A stretch of 64,000 bases of DNA from Chaenocephalus aceratus (GCA_023974075.1 CM043793.1:7196288-7260287), one strand, 5' to 3'. Counted from the first letter of the stretch, positions 13,001 through 23,390 are shown. Translations and numbers: made by a program. Notes: generated from the sequence alone by a model not told the origin.

Positions 13001-13329
13001 TCAGAGGTTTACTCTTTTTTCATGTCAAAGGCTTTTTGAGTGAAATCTATGTATAGTAACATACTTAGATATTTCACAGAGTTTAGAATTAAATATATAT
13101 GCTGCATAAACAAAAATGACAAGTTGGGAACTTGTCTAAAATATTGCAATGGAATATATGAAACAGTTGTAAAAGTTATGTGTGTGTGTATGCGTGTGTC
13201 TCTGCACGCCTACCTCTCCGGTTGCTAGGGCGACAAAGTTATTGACAGTGAGTGGGACGACCTCCCCAAAAAGGCCGATGACGATCCGCCCCACCTCATG
13301 ACCTCCGACTGTAATATCAAAAAACACCT

Positions 13330-13399
<70 letters not shown>

Positions 13400-14773
13400 C
13401 TGTCAATTAATCAGAGGTCATATCAATCAATAAGGAAAAACATTGAAATGTTTTTGTTGAATTTTTCTACTCTGACATTTAAAAAGAAATGTTAAATATG
13501 CAAATGTTTTACTTAGTAACATTAATCTGCAAATTAGACAACAGAAAGCACATTTGATTAAATACTGTACTTATGTAAACATGTTAAGGTACTTGTAGGT
13601 ATTCCTGCTACTTTGTACTTAAACTTCAATACTTACATAACAGGTGTATGTATGTGATATTTGTGATTAATAACCAAGAAATATAATAAACAAATAAATT
13701 ATCATAAAATTAAATCAATAACACTTTTATAAATCCCGGGTTGGAACTCATTAGCTAACCAGCTACATCTAAAGTTCCCTTTGCATGAAAATTACTTTTG
13801 GCTCTTTTAGTATATTTTTATACTTTTGTATTGGTGACATCTTGAATAAAGAACTTTTATTTTTCACATCACTATTTATACTTAGGCAAAACATGTTAAT
13901 TTTTTATTTTGTGAGGACAATGTATTACTTTTCTTTTAGACAGTGAGTGTGCACTCAGTAATATTATTCTCTAATGTTGCATGTCCGGCGCCGTGGGAGG
14001 GCCAGGCCCTCCCATTTGACATTCCCGCCCTCCCCCAATAAACATGTTTTGTTATCATTTATACAAATTAAAAAATATATATATTTTATTTTTTTAATTA
14101 TAAATAAACTGTGAACTTAGTAAAAAAAATAAAAAAATCGCAGGCTACGTCAAATAAGTGCACTCTAACCCTAACCCTATTCTGGATTTGTTTATTGTTA
14201 AGGTTAAGAGTATTAGTAAAAAAGTACACCGTAAAAGTACTTGATTGTACTTGTGGTAGTAGTCTAACAAGTAGGCCTACTGAGTCCAACAGTACCAATT
14301 TTATTAAGAATTTATGGTAAAACATATTTTTATATTTGTTGTGTATAGCACAAAAACATGCATTATTTGTATTCTTGTACGAGCGTCAGTGCCGCTTCTC
14401 TGCGATTACCGTAAAGACGCTATTAATCGCGCACTCAAAAATGAAGAGCTGCTCATTTGACCAAGCAAATTTGAGAGACGGCTGAGTTGACCGCAGTTCT
14501 CTCAGTGTGTGCGTGTTTGTAAGCCCAAGCGTGTGCTCACTCTCAGTCATTATCCACGCTCCGGCGGCACGAAAGAATACGCCACTACACACGGAGCGGG
14601 GGAGACAACAAGACTCAGTTCTTACATTATTGCTAACACAGCGTCTCTAGGGAAATCTCATCACCCACCTTCTCGGTGACTTTCGGTCCTGTCCGTGAAG
14701 CTGCGCCGGACACCGAGTGCAGACAGGCGGCAGAGAGGAAGAGCAGAGCGGGTACCATCGTCCGGAGCTCCAT
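9963..14773 (-). CDS. ppic: Cyclophilin C (peptidyl-prolyl cis-trans isomerase C), six exons, complete
   Basis: This gene encodes a secreted or ER-luminal cyclophilin that interconverts cis and trans X-Pro bonds during protein folding. Six exons join in frame to 208 residues: 14669-14773, 13214-13327, 12782-12875, 12279-12346, 10686-10802 and 9963-10091, all with GT donors and AG acceptors. Human PPIC is about 212 aa. Residues 1-24 are a hydrophobic signal peptide. The active site is present: FHRVI with Arg85, the FMIQGGDF block from residue 90, the [14 protein letters not shown] block from 130, and Trp151 in PWLDGKH, which corresponds to the cyclosporin-contact tryptophan. [13 protein letters not shown] in exon 2 and the C-terminal VEVEGW, without a KDEL-like or PPIB-type tail, point to PPIC rather than PPIB. 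The upstream neighbour in the opposite direction is prdm6, as in human 5q23. All introns appear intact. Several carry mobile elements. Confidence 0.95.
10375..10505. repeat. AGTACTTAAGTA-type interspersed repeat
   Basis: Motifs gaagtatttgaatca, acttaaaagtact and cagcaaaatgtacttaaa are shared with 23712-23880. It lies between ppic exons 5 and 6. Related but weaker sequence is at 38830-38960. Confidence 0.5.
10686..10802 (-). CDS. ppic: ppic exon 5
   Basis: The exon codes residues 128-166, from [16 protein letters not shown] through [13 protein letters not shown] to LDGM. It starts with GTGAGT, which looks like a donor but is coding (Val-Ser) and follows an ACCAG acceptor. The real donor is GTGGGT after the ATG of Met166. 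Confidence 0.95.
10918..12222. mobile_element. Outer MITE-like element split by a later hAT insertion, in ppic intron 4
   Basis: The termini cagggttc and gaaccct are inverted. Both ends contain repeated gtcatggaaa-type motifs. The hexamer gacttt flanks both sides (10912-10917, 12223-12228). A second element (11062-11868) sits inside and interrupts the repeat. Confidence 0.6.
11062..11868. mobile_element. hAT element with BED-finger remnant, nested
   Basis: The termini taggggtgtaacggt and accgttacacccct are inverted. A perfect 8-bp duplication, atcaaata, lies at 11054-11061 and 11869-11876. The plus strand at about 11190-11440 keeps a broken BED zinc finger ([13 protein letters not shown] His pair, [12 protein letters not shown] and QQLIPAVF), split between frames. 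It is an internally deleted copy of a hAT transposon. Confidence 0.85.
12279..12346 (-). CDS. ppic: ppic exon 4
   Basis: The exon codes the end of Gly105 to residue 127: HSIYG, then [10 protein letters not shown], ending at GTGW. The acceptor is CTCCAG and the donor GTGAGC. The reading frame continues into exon 5 as GW-VSMANAG. Confidence 0.95.
12455..12755 (-). repeat. Interspersed repeat family X, copy in ppic intron 3
   Basis: Read in reverse it matches 49275-49730 over most of its length (tttgtttat, gtaacataatgacatca, ggctaaggggcgggacatc). A third partial copy is at 22625-22800. No coding sequence is recognised. Confidence 0.6.
12782..12875 (-). CDS. ppic: ppic exon 3 (catalytic Arg exon)
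   Basis: The exon codes residues 74-104 plus one base of Gly105. It carries [15 protein letters not shown], the core of the cyclophilin active site. The acceptor is CTGCAG and the donor GTGAGA. Confidence 0.95.
13214..13327 (-). CDS. ppic: ppic exon 2
   Basis: The exon codes residues 36-73, from VFFDITVGG to NFVALATGE, phase 0 at both ends. The donor is GTAGGC. The acceptor CAG is preceded directly by a long (TG)n array in transcript sense instead of a normal pyrimidine tract. Confidence 0.95.
13331..13396. repeat. (CA)n microsatellite abutting the ppic exon 2 acceptor
   Basis: About 33 uninterrupted CA units. In transcript sense this is (TG)n ending three bases before exon 2. Confidence 0.97.
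13500..14668. other. ppic intron 1 body
   Basis: The stretch is mostly AT-rich. 13985-14035 has a palindrome-like ggaggg/ccctcc segment, and 14161-14180 two ccctaa units. A CpG-rich patch at 14380-14600 may be part of an older repeat. No exon is supported. Confidence 0.45.
14669..14773 (-). CDS. ppic: ppic exon 1 (signal peptide)
   Basis: The exon codes residues 1-35 and begins at the ATG at 14773-14771. A hydrophobic stretch ([15 protein letters not shown]) is the signal peptide core. The exon ends after GPKVTEK, phase 0, at a GTGGGT donor. A second in-frame Met at residue 6 could be an alternative start. The first gives a normal signal peptide and lies just inside a GC-richer leader. Confidence 0.9.
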
Positions 14774-14940
14774 CTTGAACCGCGGATACAGGGCCCTGCT
14801 GCTGGGATTAGGGGGTAGAGGAAGATGATGAAATCTCAGGGAGTCACAGCTGGAAGGCTGGCCGGGAAACAGCGTTCCAAATTCGGCTATATCATCAGAG
14901 CACTTCCCCCTGTGGGCTGGACCTGAATCTAAGCCCCGCC
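14774..14940 (-). promoter_or_regulatory. ppic: ppic promoter-proximal region
   Basis: A moderately GC-rich segment lies immediately upstream of the ppic start codon and includes a GC-box-like ccccgcc at 14934-14940. It is followed by a long polypurine tract. No TATA box is placed with confidence. Confidence 0.4.
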
Positions 14941-14944
14941 TACT

Positions 14945-15400
14945 GAGAAAAGAAAAGAGGATAGGAGTTGAAAGGAGATAAGGAGATAAACGAGAGAAGA
15001 GGCGTCACTTGAGGAAATAATGTGAAGAGAGGGTCCAAGGAAAGAAAACAAGACTAGGACAGGACAGGAGGGAACAGTAAGGATATTGAAAGAGGGGAGG
15101 AGGAGAAGGGAGGAGGAGAGGGGAGGAGGTGAGAGGAGGTTAAAGAAGAGATAAAGTGAGGAGCGGAGATAAGAATATTAAAGGAGATGCGAGGGGACAG
15201 GGAGAATATATAATGACAGGAGAGGAGACACGGAGAAGAAAGAAGCCAAGGAAACGAGATTAAAGGAGAGAAAACTGGTACACATTATATTGCGTACGAG
15301 GATAAGTGGAGGAGAGGAGAGATGAGGCGAGGAGATAAGGATATTTAAGGAGATGAGAGAAAAGCAGATTAAAGAAGAGTAGGATTTAAAGTATTGTAAA
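14945..15400. repeat. Degenerate polypurine (GA-rich) tract upstream of ppic
   Basis: The plus strand is overwhelmingly A/G for about 430 bases, with irregular aggagat/gaggaga units. It is best described as a degenerate purine minisatellite. Confidence 0.8.
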
Positions 15401-16329
15401 AAAAAATAATGAATAAATAATACCTTTTAAAAGTGAATAAAAAAGTAATATAATTAATACAAATGTAAATCATAAAATAACAAATTAAAACTAACTTATT
15501 AAATTATGTCACATGTTCTAAATACAAAAAACATCTTGATTTATTTGTATATTGTTTTGAATCTATTCAATGTGCATGTTCCATCTCTAATGGGAATATC
15601 CTTAAATATAACCCACAACGCCCCCAAACAAACAATATGAGAACAGAGAGAGAGAAAAAACATGTTAATGCTTTGAGTCACTGGTTCCCAACATGTGGAT
15701 TGACACCCTCCAAGAGGTCTCATGATAAATACGAGGGGGTCATGAGACAGAATAGAAGGAAAAGCATTGCTGAAACACAACTGATCCCTCGACTCAAATA
15801 AAGGTTAGCAGTTTGTGTTAGTACTGTTTGTGTCGACCTTTAACATCCTGAGCTGATGGGAAGAATAACAGCAGTGTGTTTGATCATTTGTAGAAACAAG
15901 CAGAATGTCACACCTGTCAGCCTGCAAACACCTGGAGCATCATACAAGTACATATCATTATACTGAGATCCAAGCCTCGAAAACTCACCATAAATATATG
16001 CATTTATTTAAAGTCTAAATAACTGTCGCATAAGGATGGCTCTTTTCCCTAGCCTGAGACCTGAAAGACAGGCTCAGGGTTTAACAGGTTAACAGATTAA
16101 AAACATTAGATTAGAATTAATTCATCACAAATTGGGATTTATTTTTCTCACAGAAGCATGTTGGCGTTACACATAAGTTTAACATTTACTAAAATTAATT
16201 ACTTTAAATATATAAGCATGAACAGTAAATATATATATCAGTAGAAAATATATACATCCATAAATTATCTAAATAAAACACAATATAAAATCAACAGAAT
16301 AAGATAGAATACTCTATAAGAGACTATTC
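15401..16329. other. AT-rich intergenic sequence
   Basis: No gene, RNA or clear element was recognised. Confidence 0.5.
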
Positions 16330-17100
16330 TTCGGTGGCCAACCCGTACAAATCCGCTACTGGCCCAAAACACCTATTAGGATAAACGCATTACACTTTCG
16401 AACGATGTAAAAATTAATAACACAAAAGTGCTAGACCACATGAAGGAAACATCTTCACCAACTTGACAACGCAAAAGCAGCATTTAGAAAACATTTGCCT
16501 ATACTTGACGAAACATACGGATCGTTTACTAAAACCGCTGCATATACGAAACGCTGCAAATGAAAAAAAAACGCTGCAAGAAGCTCAAAACACAACGGAC
16601 ACAGGGACACCCATAAGTGACGCACAGAGCTGAGACCGGAGCGCTTGTTGATGTTCTGGGATTATAAAGTTGGCCAACTGTCACTGTTGGCAGAGTTAGT
16701 CTGTTTGTAAGTGTTTTGTCAGTATCTGAAATGACTAGGTTAGCTGTACGTTAGCTAGCTAGCTTACATCAGATCTGCAATAATATCGGACGGAATGATG
16801 TGATTAAATTATTAAAATAAGCCAATAAAACTTACATTTTAGGTTTCCGGTGACAGTAACAGTTAGCCAACTGAATGCATCACTTTTTAGTGTCCCCGTT
16901 TCCGTTATGTTTTGAGCCTCTGCATCGCTTTTTGGAAACTCTGCGCATGTTTCATCAAGTTGGTGAAAATGTTTCCTCATGTGTTTTGGCACATTTGTGT
17001 TTCTTTATTTGCATTGATTTTGAAACTGCAGCGCTTTCTACTAATGGAAAGATGTTGGGCGTTGTAACGTGTTTGTCGGCTACCGTATCTAAAAAAACTA
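16330..17100. mobile_element. Palindromic repeat element
   Basis: Its two halves are inverted relative to each other. Left: ggccaacccg and gaaacatcttcaccaact. Right: agttggtgaaaatgtttc and gtcggctaccgta. Part of the right half recurs at 27690-28085. Non-coding; the class is uncertain. Confidence 0.6.
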
Positions 17101-17317
17101 AATAAGTAAACACAGGATCCTATAACATTTTAAAAGGGTACAAAACATTTTTTATTATTAAAATGCTCTCAGGTTGTCTTTCTGAACAACTTTTAAGGAA
17201 GTTATTAAAATATTATATTTGTTATTTTACGTGTTAATAAACTGCTGTTGTGAAATATTGATGGAAAAACTATATCATACACTATTATGTAGAGTTTTTC
17301 TTTTTTAAATCATCATG

Positions 17318-18574
17318 TCCATCCATCCATCCATCTTCTCCCGCTTATCCGTGGTCGGGTCGCGGGGGGTAGCAGTTCCAGCAGAGAGCCCCAAACTTTC
17401 TTTTCCCTGGCGACATCAACCAGCTCTGACTGGGGGTCCCAAGGCTGCTCCCAGGCCAGCGAAGAGATATAATCCCTCCACCTGGTCCTAGGTCTACCCC
17501 TTGGTCTCTTCCCAGCTGGACGTGCCTGGAACACCTCCCTAGGGAGGCGCCCAGGTGGCATCCTAACTAGGTGCCCGAACCACCTCAACTGGCTCCTTTC
17601 GACGCGAAGGAGGAGCGGCTCAACTCCGAGTCCCTCCCGGATGACCGAACTTCTCACCTTATCCCTAAGGGAGACACCAGCCACCCGGCGGAGGAAACCC
17701 ATCTCGGCCGCTTGTATCCGCGATCTCGTTCTTTCGGTCATGACCCATCCTTCATGACCATAGGTGAGGGTAGGAACGAAAATGGCCCGGTAGACAGAGA
17801 GCTTTGCCTTCTGGCTCAGCTCCCTTTTCGTCACAACGGTGCGGTAAAGCGTCTGCAGTACCGCTCCCGCTGCTCCGATTCTCCGGCCCATCTCACGCTC
17901 CATTGTTCCCTCACTCGAGAACAAGACCCCGAGATACTTGAACTCCTTCACTTGGGGTAATGGACTCATTCCCTACTTGGAGTGGACAGTCCATCGGTTT
18001 CCTGCTGAGAACCATGGCCTCAGATTTGGAGGTGCTGATCCTCATCCCAGCCGCTTCACACTCGGTTGCGAACCGAGTGCTGAAGGTCGTAGACCGATGA
18101 AGCCATCAGAACCACATCATCTGCAAAAAGCAGTGGTGCAATCCTTAGTCCACTGAACTGCAGACCCCCCCCCCCCCACGACTACGCCTCGAAATCCGAT
18201 CCATGTATATTACAAACAGGATTGGTGACAAAGCGCAGCCCTGGCGGAGGCCAACCCTCACCAGAAATGGGTCCGACTTACTGCCGAGGACCCGGACACA
18301 GCTCTCGCTTTGGGAGTACAGAGATTGGATGGCCCTGAGTAGAGACCCCCTCACCCCATACTCCCGCAGCACCTCCCACAGTAACTCCCTGGGAACTCGG
18401 TCATACGCCTTCTCCAAGTCTACAAAACACATGTAGACCGGATAAGCGTACTCCCAAGCCCCCTCCAGGATCCTTGCGAGAGTAAAAAGCTGATCCGTCG
18501 TTCCACGACCAGGACGGAATCCGCATTGTTCCTCCTCAATCTGAGGTTCGACAATCGGCCTGACCCTCCTTTCG
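17318..18574 (-). mobile_element. RTE/Rex3-like LINE, 5'-truncated, with 3' (GATG)n-type tail
   Basis: On the minus strand the reverse transcriptase is readable in pieces: QCGFRPGRGTTDQLFTLARI, CFVDLEKAYDRVPRELLW, GLRQGCALSPILFVIYMD, FADDVVLMAS, FKYLGVLFSSEG and QLRWFGHLVRMP. Frameshifts separate the pieces around 17970-18170. The 3' tail is a GATG-type short repeat (17318-17332, plus-strand tccatccatccatc). The 11-mer aaatcatcatg occurs at 17307-17317 and again at 18575-18585, a target-site duplication that bounds the copy. The clade assignment rests on the tail and motif style. Confidence 0.85.
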
Positions 18575-18585
18575 AAATCATCATG

Positions 18586-18935
18586 TTGTATATTTAATCT
18601 ATGACAAATCAGTAGAATGTAAAATCTCAAATCAAAACATGAAAAAATGATCCCGCAGCTATGTGGATTTTTATGTTTTCCTTCCTGATCGACAAACCAA
18701 TGCATTTTCCAGCATGCAGCGATCAATAATGAGCTGCAGCGGTTAGTTTTTAACAATAAACCGAGGGATAATGAAGTCCATGCCGACGTGTTTAAAACTA
18801 ACACTTTAGTGCATTAAAAACACCTCCGCTCAGCCTGGCTTCAGCTGCAGGAAATAAAGCTGAAAAAGAGAATATAGGTCCCTGCTGAATACATGTCTAT
18901 AGAGATGAATTATAATAGTCAGCCTGCTGTGACCT

Positions 18936-18938
<3 letters not shown>
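18586..18938. other. Unique-looking intergenic sequence, candidate conserved element
   Basis: About 18690-18880 has balanced composition and homeodomain-like ATTA/TAAT motifs. No coding sense was found. Conservation is untested. Confidence 0.25.

Positions 18939-19006
<68 letters not shown>
18939..19006. repeat. (CA)n microsatellite
   Basis: About 34 CA units, uninterrupted. Confidence 0.95.
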
Positions 19007-19009
<3 letters not shown>

Positions 19010-19191
19010 TTATCGGCCTCCTGTCAAAGCGGCCGTCCATTCGTCTTTTCTCCCCGCCATCCGCCGAATTAATTAAGCAGAAATGTAAACGTTTTAATTG
19101 AATGTCAAAGCGGGACCTTAACAACATGCTCCTATGTAAATGGATGTGACACGGCTTTAAACCTCTATATTTATATATATTCAGGGGGCTG

Positions 19192-19193
<2 letters not shown>
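19007..19193. promoter_or_regulatory. Candidate conserved non-coding element between two microsatellites
   Basis: A block of about 190 bp has non-repetitive sequence (tgtcaaagcggccgtccatt, gaattaattaagcag) between a CA and a GT array. The composition resembles vertebrate developmental enhancers. The call is inference only. Confidence 0.3.

Positions 19194-19253
<60 letters not shown>
19194..19253. repeat. (GT)n microsatellite
   Basis: About 29 GT units. Confidence 0.95.
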
Positions 19254-19575
19254 TTAATGAATAGTGTGCATGCAAACATTTTAATTGAATTACCATCAGC
19301 TGTGTGCTAACAAACCCTCATGGATTTGCACTAATACGGCCTCATTTAGTGGAAATCAGCCCCTTTAAACCTTAAAGTGTCCCTTAAAGGCTCCATTAGT
19401 GGTTTATGAATGGTTACATTTGTAAAAGTATATTCAAATATAGTTTTTAAAAGCAATAACGTGTGTTCTCTTCAACTTGTCACAAACGATTTGCAGGGGG
19501 AAATGAGCTAATAACTGAAATCTGGCGTGAATCATCTCTTTTCAATTTGAGATGAATGTCTTTATTTGCAATCTT

Positions 19576-21086
19576 GGTAACACTTTATATTAAGGTACAC
19601 AAATTCACCATCAACTAGTTGGTCATTAACATGCATATTAGCAGTATATTGGCTCTTTGTTAGTCATTATAAAACACTTATTAATGCCTTATTCTGCATG
19701 ACCATGTTCTACAAGTAATAAGACATTAGTTGAGAGTTTTCCTCAATAACCCTCTAATTAGTGCTTAGTTATTGCAAGGAAGGAAGTTGTTGTCCATGAG
19801 TATTGGTCTTAATATGCGCTGCTCAATATGGGCCTAATAAGGCAGTAGTACCACAAGAATAGGAATTCTCCCATAATAACACTTAACAAATATGATCTAT
19901 TATTATGTATCAAGACATGAAACTATAAGTGTTAATTAAGTCTAAACCACTTAAAATTAGGTATTTCTATCTAAGAATATGTGTTGGGGTATTGCCAGTT
20001 CAGCTACCAATAGCAAGGGGATATTGACCTGTATGTTTCATATTTACACATTTATATAATTGTAAAGTTTGTACTGAAGGGTAGACAGGAAACCGGGTAC
20101 AGGAAGTAGGAGAAAGTGAACTGATATGACATGGCAGTCGACATCCATGAGCAGACTGCTACTAATTTCCCTAATTATGCAACCTTTAATCTATGCTCAC
20201 ACTGAGACAGGACAACACACAGAGAGAACAGTACACCTAGTGTGTAAGTACATACAAGCAGGTCCCACAGTATAATCACAAATACATAAACTCTGTTAAA
20301 AATCTGTTTTTATTAAAAAGTACAGGCTGCATTATGTGTTCTCAGCCTTGGAGAAACTTGACATGTTTTGGTGTGTGTGTGTGTGTACCTCTCTTTAGTG
20401 GTTCATTAATACAACAGATATTTCAACGTGTGCCTACTTTGTTCATGTGCTGTTGAGGTTAATGTCAGTAGTTGTGTGCTATAATGTATTTACAAAGTAT
20501 GAAGAGGAGGCAACTTTAGAATAGGGAACCTGTGCAGGTCAATTAGAGTCAAACTACTAGCTTATTGGTTATGAACAAGACTTCACTTTAAAATCGGGAA
20601 CATATTCTTAGATATAAATACCTAATTAGAGTCAAACTACTAGCTTATTGGTTATGAACCATACTTCACTTTAAAATCGGGAACATGTTCTTAGATATAA
20701 ATACCTAATTTTAAGTGGTTTAGACTTAATTAACACTTATAGTTTCATGTCTTGTTACATAGGAACAGATCATATCTGTTAAGTGTTATTATGGGAGAAT
20801 TCCTATTCTTGTGGTACTGCCTTATTAGGTCCATATTGAGCAGAGCATATTAAGACCAATACTCATGTACAACAACTTCCTTACTTGCAATAACTAAACA
20901 CTAATTAGAGGGTTATTGAGGAAAACTCTCAACTAATGTCTTATTACTTGTAGAATATGGTCATGCAGAATAAGGCATTAATAAGTGTTTTATAATGACT
21001 AACAAAGAGCCAATATACTGCTAATATGCATGTTAATTAACAACTAGTTGATGGTGAATTTGTGTACCTTAATATAAAGTGTTACC
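19576..21086. mobile_element. 1.5 kb element with inverted arms of about 400 bp
   Basis: The left arm (19576 to about 19985) and right arm (about 20675-21086) are near-complete inverted copies, starting ggtaacactttatatt and ending aatataaagtgttacc. A perfect 8-bp duplication, gcaatctt, lies at 19568-19575 and 21087-21094. No coding capacity was found. A hAT-like, foldback-style non-autonomous element is the best reading. Confidence 0.88.
20540..20712. repeat. Tandem duplication inside the long-armed element
   Basis: A unit of about 87 bp beginning attagagtcaaactactagc occurs twice in direct orientation (20541 and 20626), each ending ttagatataaatacctaatt. The two units differ at a few bases. 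Confidence 0.85.
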
Positions 21087-21094
21087 GCAATCTT

Positions 21095-21838
21095 ATATTT
21101 AATAAAGACTAATCAGAATAATAAATCAATCAGGCGGTTGACTTGCAATCATGAAATCATACATTAAAGTGCACTTTAGACCTTCGCCAATACTCATTTC
21201 CAATAACGCAGTGTAACCAAAGTAAGAAACAAGTGTATCTGTCCAGTGACCCCGATCCACTCCATCGTTGAATGGGTTCTTGTGTTGCCTAATCTACGCC
21301 CTTACACCAAGTTCAACTAAAATAGGAAAACAAGGCTTTTTTCACGTGGAAAATCGTACAATAGTGACGCCATTTTTCACGAATACTTAGAAATGTGTAG
21401 CTGAGATGGAAATGAAGGCAGGGGTTAAAGATGGGTGTGTTCAGAGGAAGCGCACTGAAGGGAGGAGAATAGAAAGTGGGAAAGCTATATTTTCCATAGG
21501 ATGAGGTCCAAATGTTTTCCTGTTCACACAAAGTGATGATTAGCATGGTGAGAAGTATTTACATTGGAAATATCCCGTTTGGTTCAGGCAAGGCAAACTG
21601 CTGATGTCTCAGAGCCACTATATCTCTCAAGTGAGGCTTTCGGGCTGTTTCACGGGAGCTGGACTCCATGTCGCTCCCTGTATGTTAACCCCTGTGGATG
21701 CACTGAAATATAAATACGTTTCCATCCTTTTGATAAACTGTGATATCAGTGAAATGCTTCATGTTCATTTTCAATGTGATCAGCAGCTCTGCAGTGTGCT
21801 CACATGCAAGAATACACCACTCTGCTAAATGAACCCTT
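21095..21838. other. Intergenic sequence, no gene recognised
   Basis: Ordinary complexity, no exon supported, no clear repeat. Confidence 0.4.
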
Positions 21839-22073
21839 GTTAATATCGTGTTTTTTCTTTCCCTGCAGCCGTCTAAATAATTAGCTTTTGTTGTAGAAAA
21901 TGATGAATTTGGGCAGTTAATTTATTGATCGGCCCGCTCCTCCGATGTGCTTTGCTTTGGAAAGCCATTAATCAATGGATGAAAACACCTAATTCTACAC
22001 CCGCTCGGCCTTTCCTTTTTTATAGCTTTTTATCTCCAGCAGCCACAATGGGGAGGAGAACTGTAATTATGGA
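21839..22073. promoter_or_regulatory. Candidate conserved non-coding element
   Basis: A balanced block contains ATTA/TAAT homeodomain-like sites (ctaaataattagc, gttaatttattgat, attaatcaatgg) and no coding frame. It ends at a trinucleotide array. The call rests on composition only. Confidence 0.3.
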
Positions 22074-22076
22074 CAA

Positions 22077-22168
<92 letters not shown>
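22074..22168. repeat. (ATG)n trinucleotide microsatellite
   Basis: About 31 pure units. Open frames across it (poly-Met, poly-His) are artefacts. Confidence 0.97.
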
Positions 22169-22624
22169 CAAGTGGAAAAATAATACTTTCTGGAATCTTA
22201 CAACAAGTAGGTCCATACATTACATTACAAAAATAAACAGCAGTTTAAAAAAATATACAGCTCGAATGTAACAGGAAATATGATAAAACAGATTACAGAT
22301 CAAATATCCCATCAACTCTGAGTTCACATTAAACAACCCTTAGAAATGCGTTAAAAGGTATATTCATTTATAGTTCGTACATCTATTATTAACATAAAGC
22401 TTTGCCAATTTGATTTGTCTAGAAATAGCTGAAATATAATTTGAATAATCAAATCAGGCTAGTTTAATTAAAGTGTACCTTTGAAGTTAAGTGTCACATC
22501 TTATTTCCCTTTCACCAAATATCTGATTTTGTTAAGCAAATATTCAACGTTTTGATTTTTCCTGATCGATGCACGTAGGAAAATGATAAATGCTATGTTA
22601 CAATGTGGAACCAAATTAACGTAA

Positions 22625-22800
22625 TACACCTGAATCATCCCTTATATATTGTGCCTTTTGGGTTGACCCTTTCCTGTAGTTATACATGCTGTTTATGTAA
22701 ATGGCCTGCAAAGACTAAAATCCCTAAATTCACTAGCTTTATTTACGAGAAGAGCTTTGTCCGTCTGATTTTAAAGTGCTGTATTAAAAAGGAGAAAAAA
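22625..22800 (+). repeat. Repeat family X, partial copy
   Basis: tatattgtgccttttgggtt, atggcctgcaaagactaaaa and nearby bases match 49285-49400 with substitutions. Confidence 0.5.
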
Positions 22801-23260
22801 GACGCAAGAGTATAAACCTCATTTTTCTTCCTTTAATGTCAGAACCTGTCTTTGTTTCGTCCACACACACTTTCCTACACATCCTGAAAATACACTTAAT
22901 TTGTAAATAAGTTTACATTGCCTAATATTTAATAATAGATGTTCAGTCTTGAGTTACATCAAACTAACTAAGTAACTTATAGCTGTATCGGTGAACTAAT
23001 CTGTTTAACTTATACTGGCAGACCCGGGATTCAAACTCCCAACTCAGTGAATTCCCCATTGGCTGCCGTCAACCCTGAACTTGAGCTTCAGCCAATCAGA
23101 CGGTCTGTTGTTGCTCCACATTCCTCTGGGCTGAAAAAGTTGCCGTAAGCTGACGAGAGTTCATTTTCAGACGCTTATGTTTGTGTGCTTGTTCGTTATC
23201 AATCCACCAGAGATCCCGAGGATGACAAATGGGGCCTGTCAGGGCGACGCCAGTCATAAC

Positions 23261-23261
<1 letters not shown>

Positions 23262-23321
<60 letters not shown>
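23262..23321. repeat. (CA)n microsatellite
   Basis: About 30 CA units. Confidence 0.95.
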
Positions 23322-23331
<10 letters not shown>

Positions 23332-23362
23332 CATTTAGCTGATGTTCTTATCCACAGCAGCT
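23310..23362 (-). repeat. SINE tail fragment
   Basis: aggcatttagctgatgttct and cttacaatgagtg correspond to the reverse of the fish SINE tail (gataaaagcgtctgctaaat type), also seen at 41800-41830. Confidence 0.5.
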
Positions 23363-23390
23363 TACAATGAGTGATATATAGACACGTACT

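Noticed and set aside
20540..20712. Repeated units as a CRISPR array
   Set aside because: Only two long direct units without spacers, inside a transposon of a vertebrate genome.
22074..22271. Open frames coding poly-Met or poly-His
   Set aside because: They are the (ATG)n microsatellite read in different frames.
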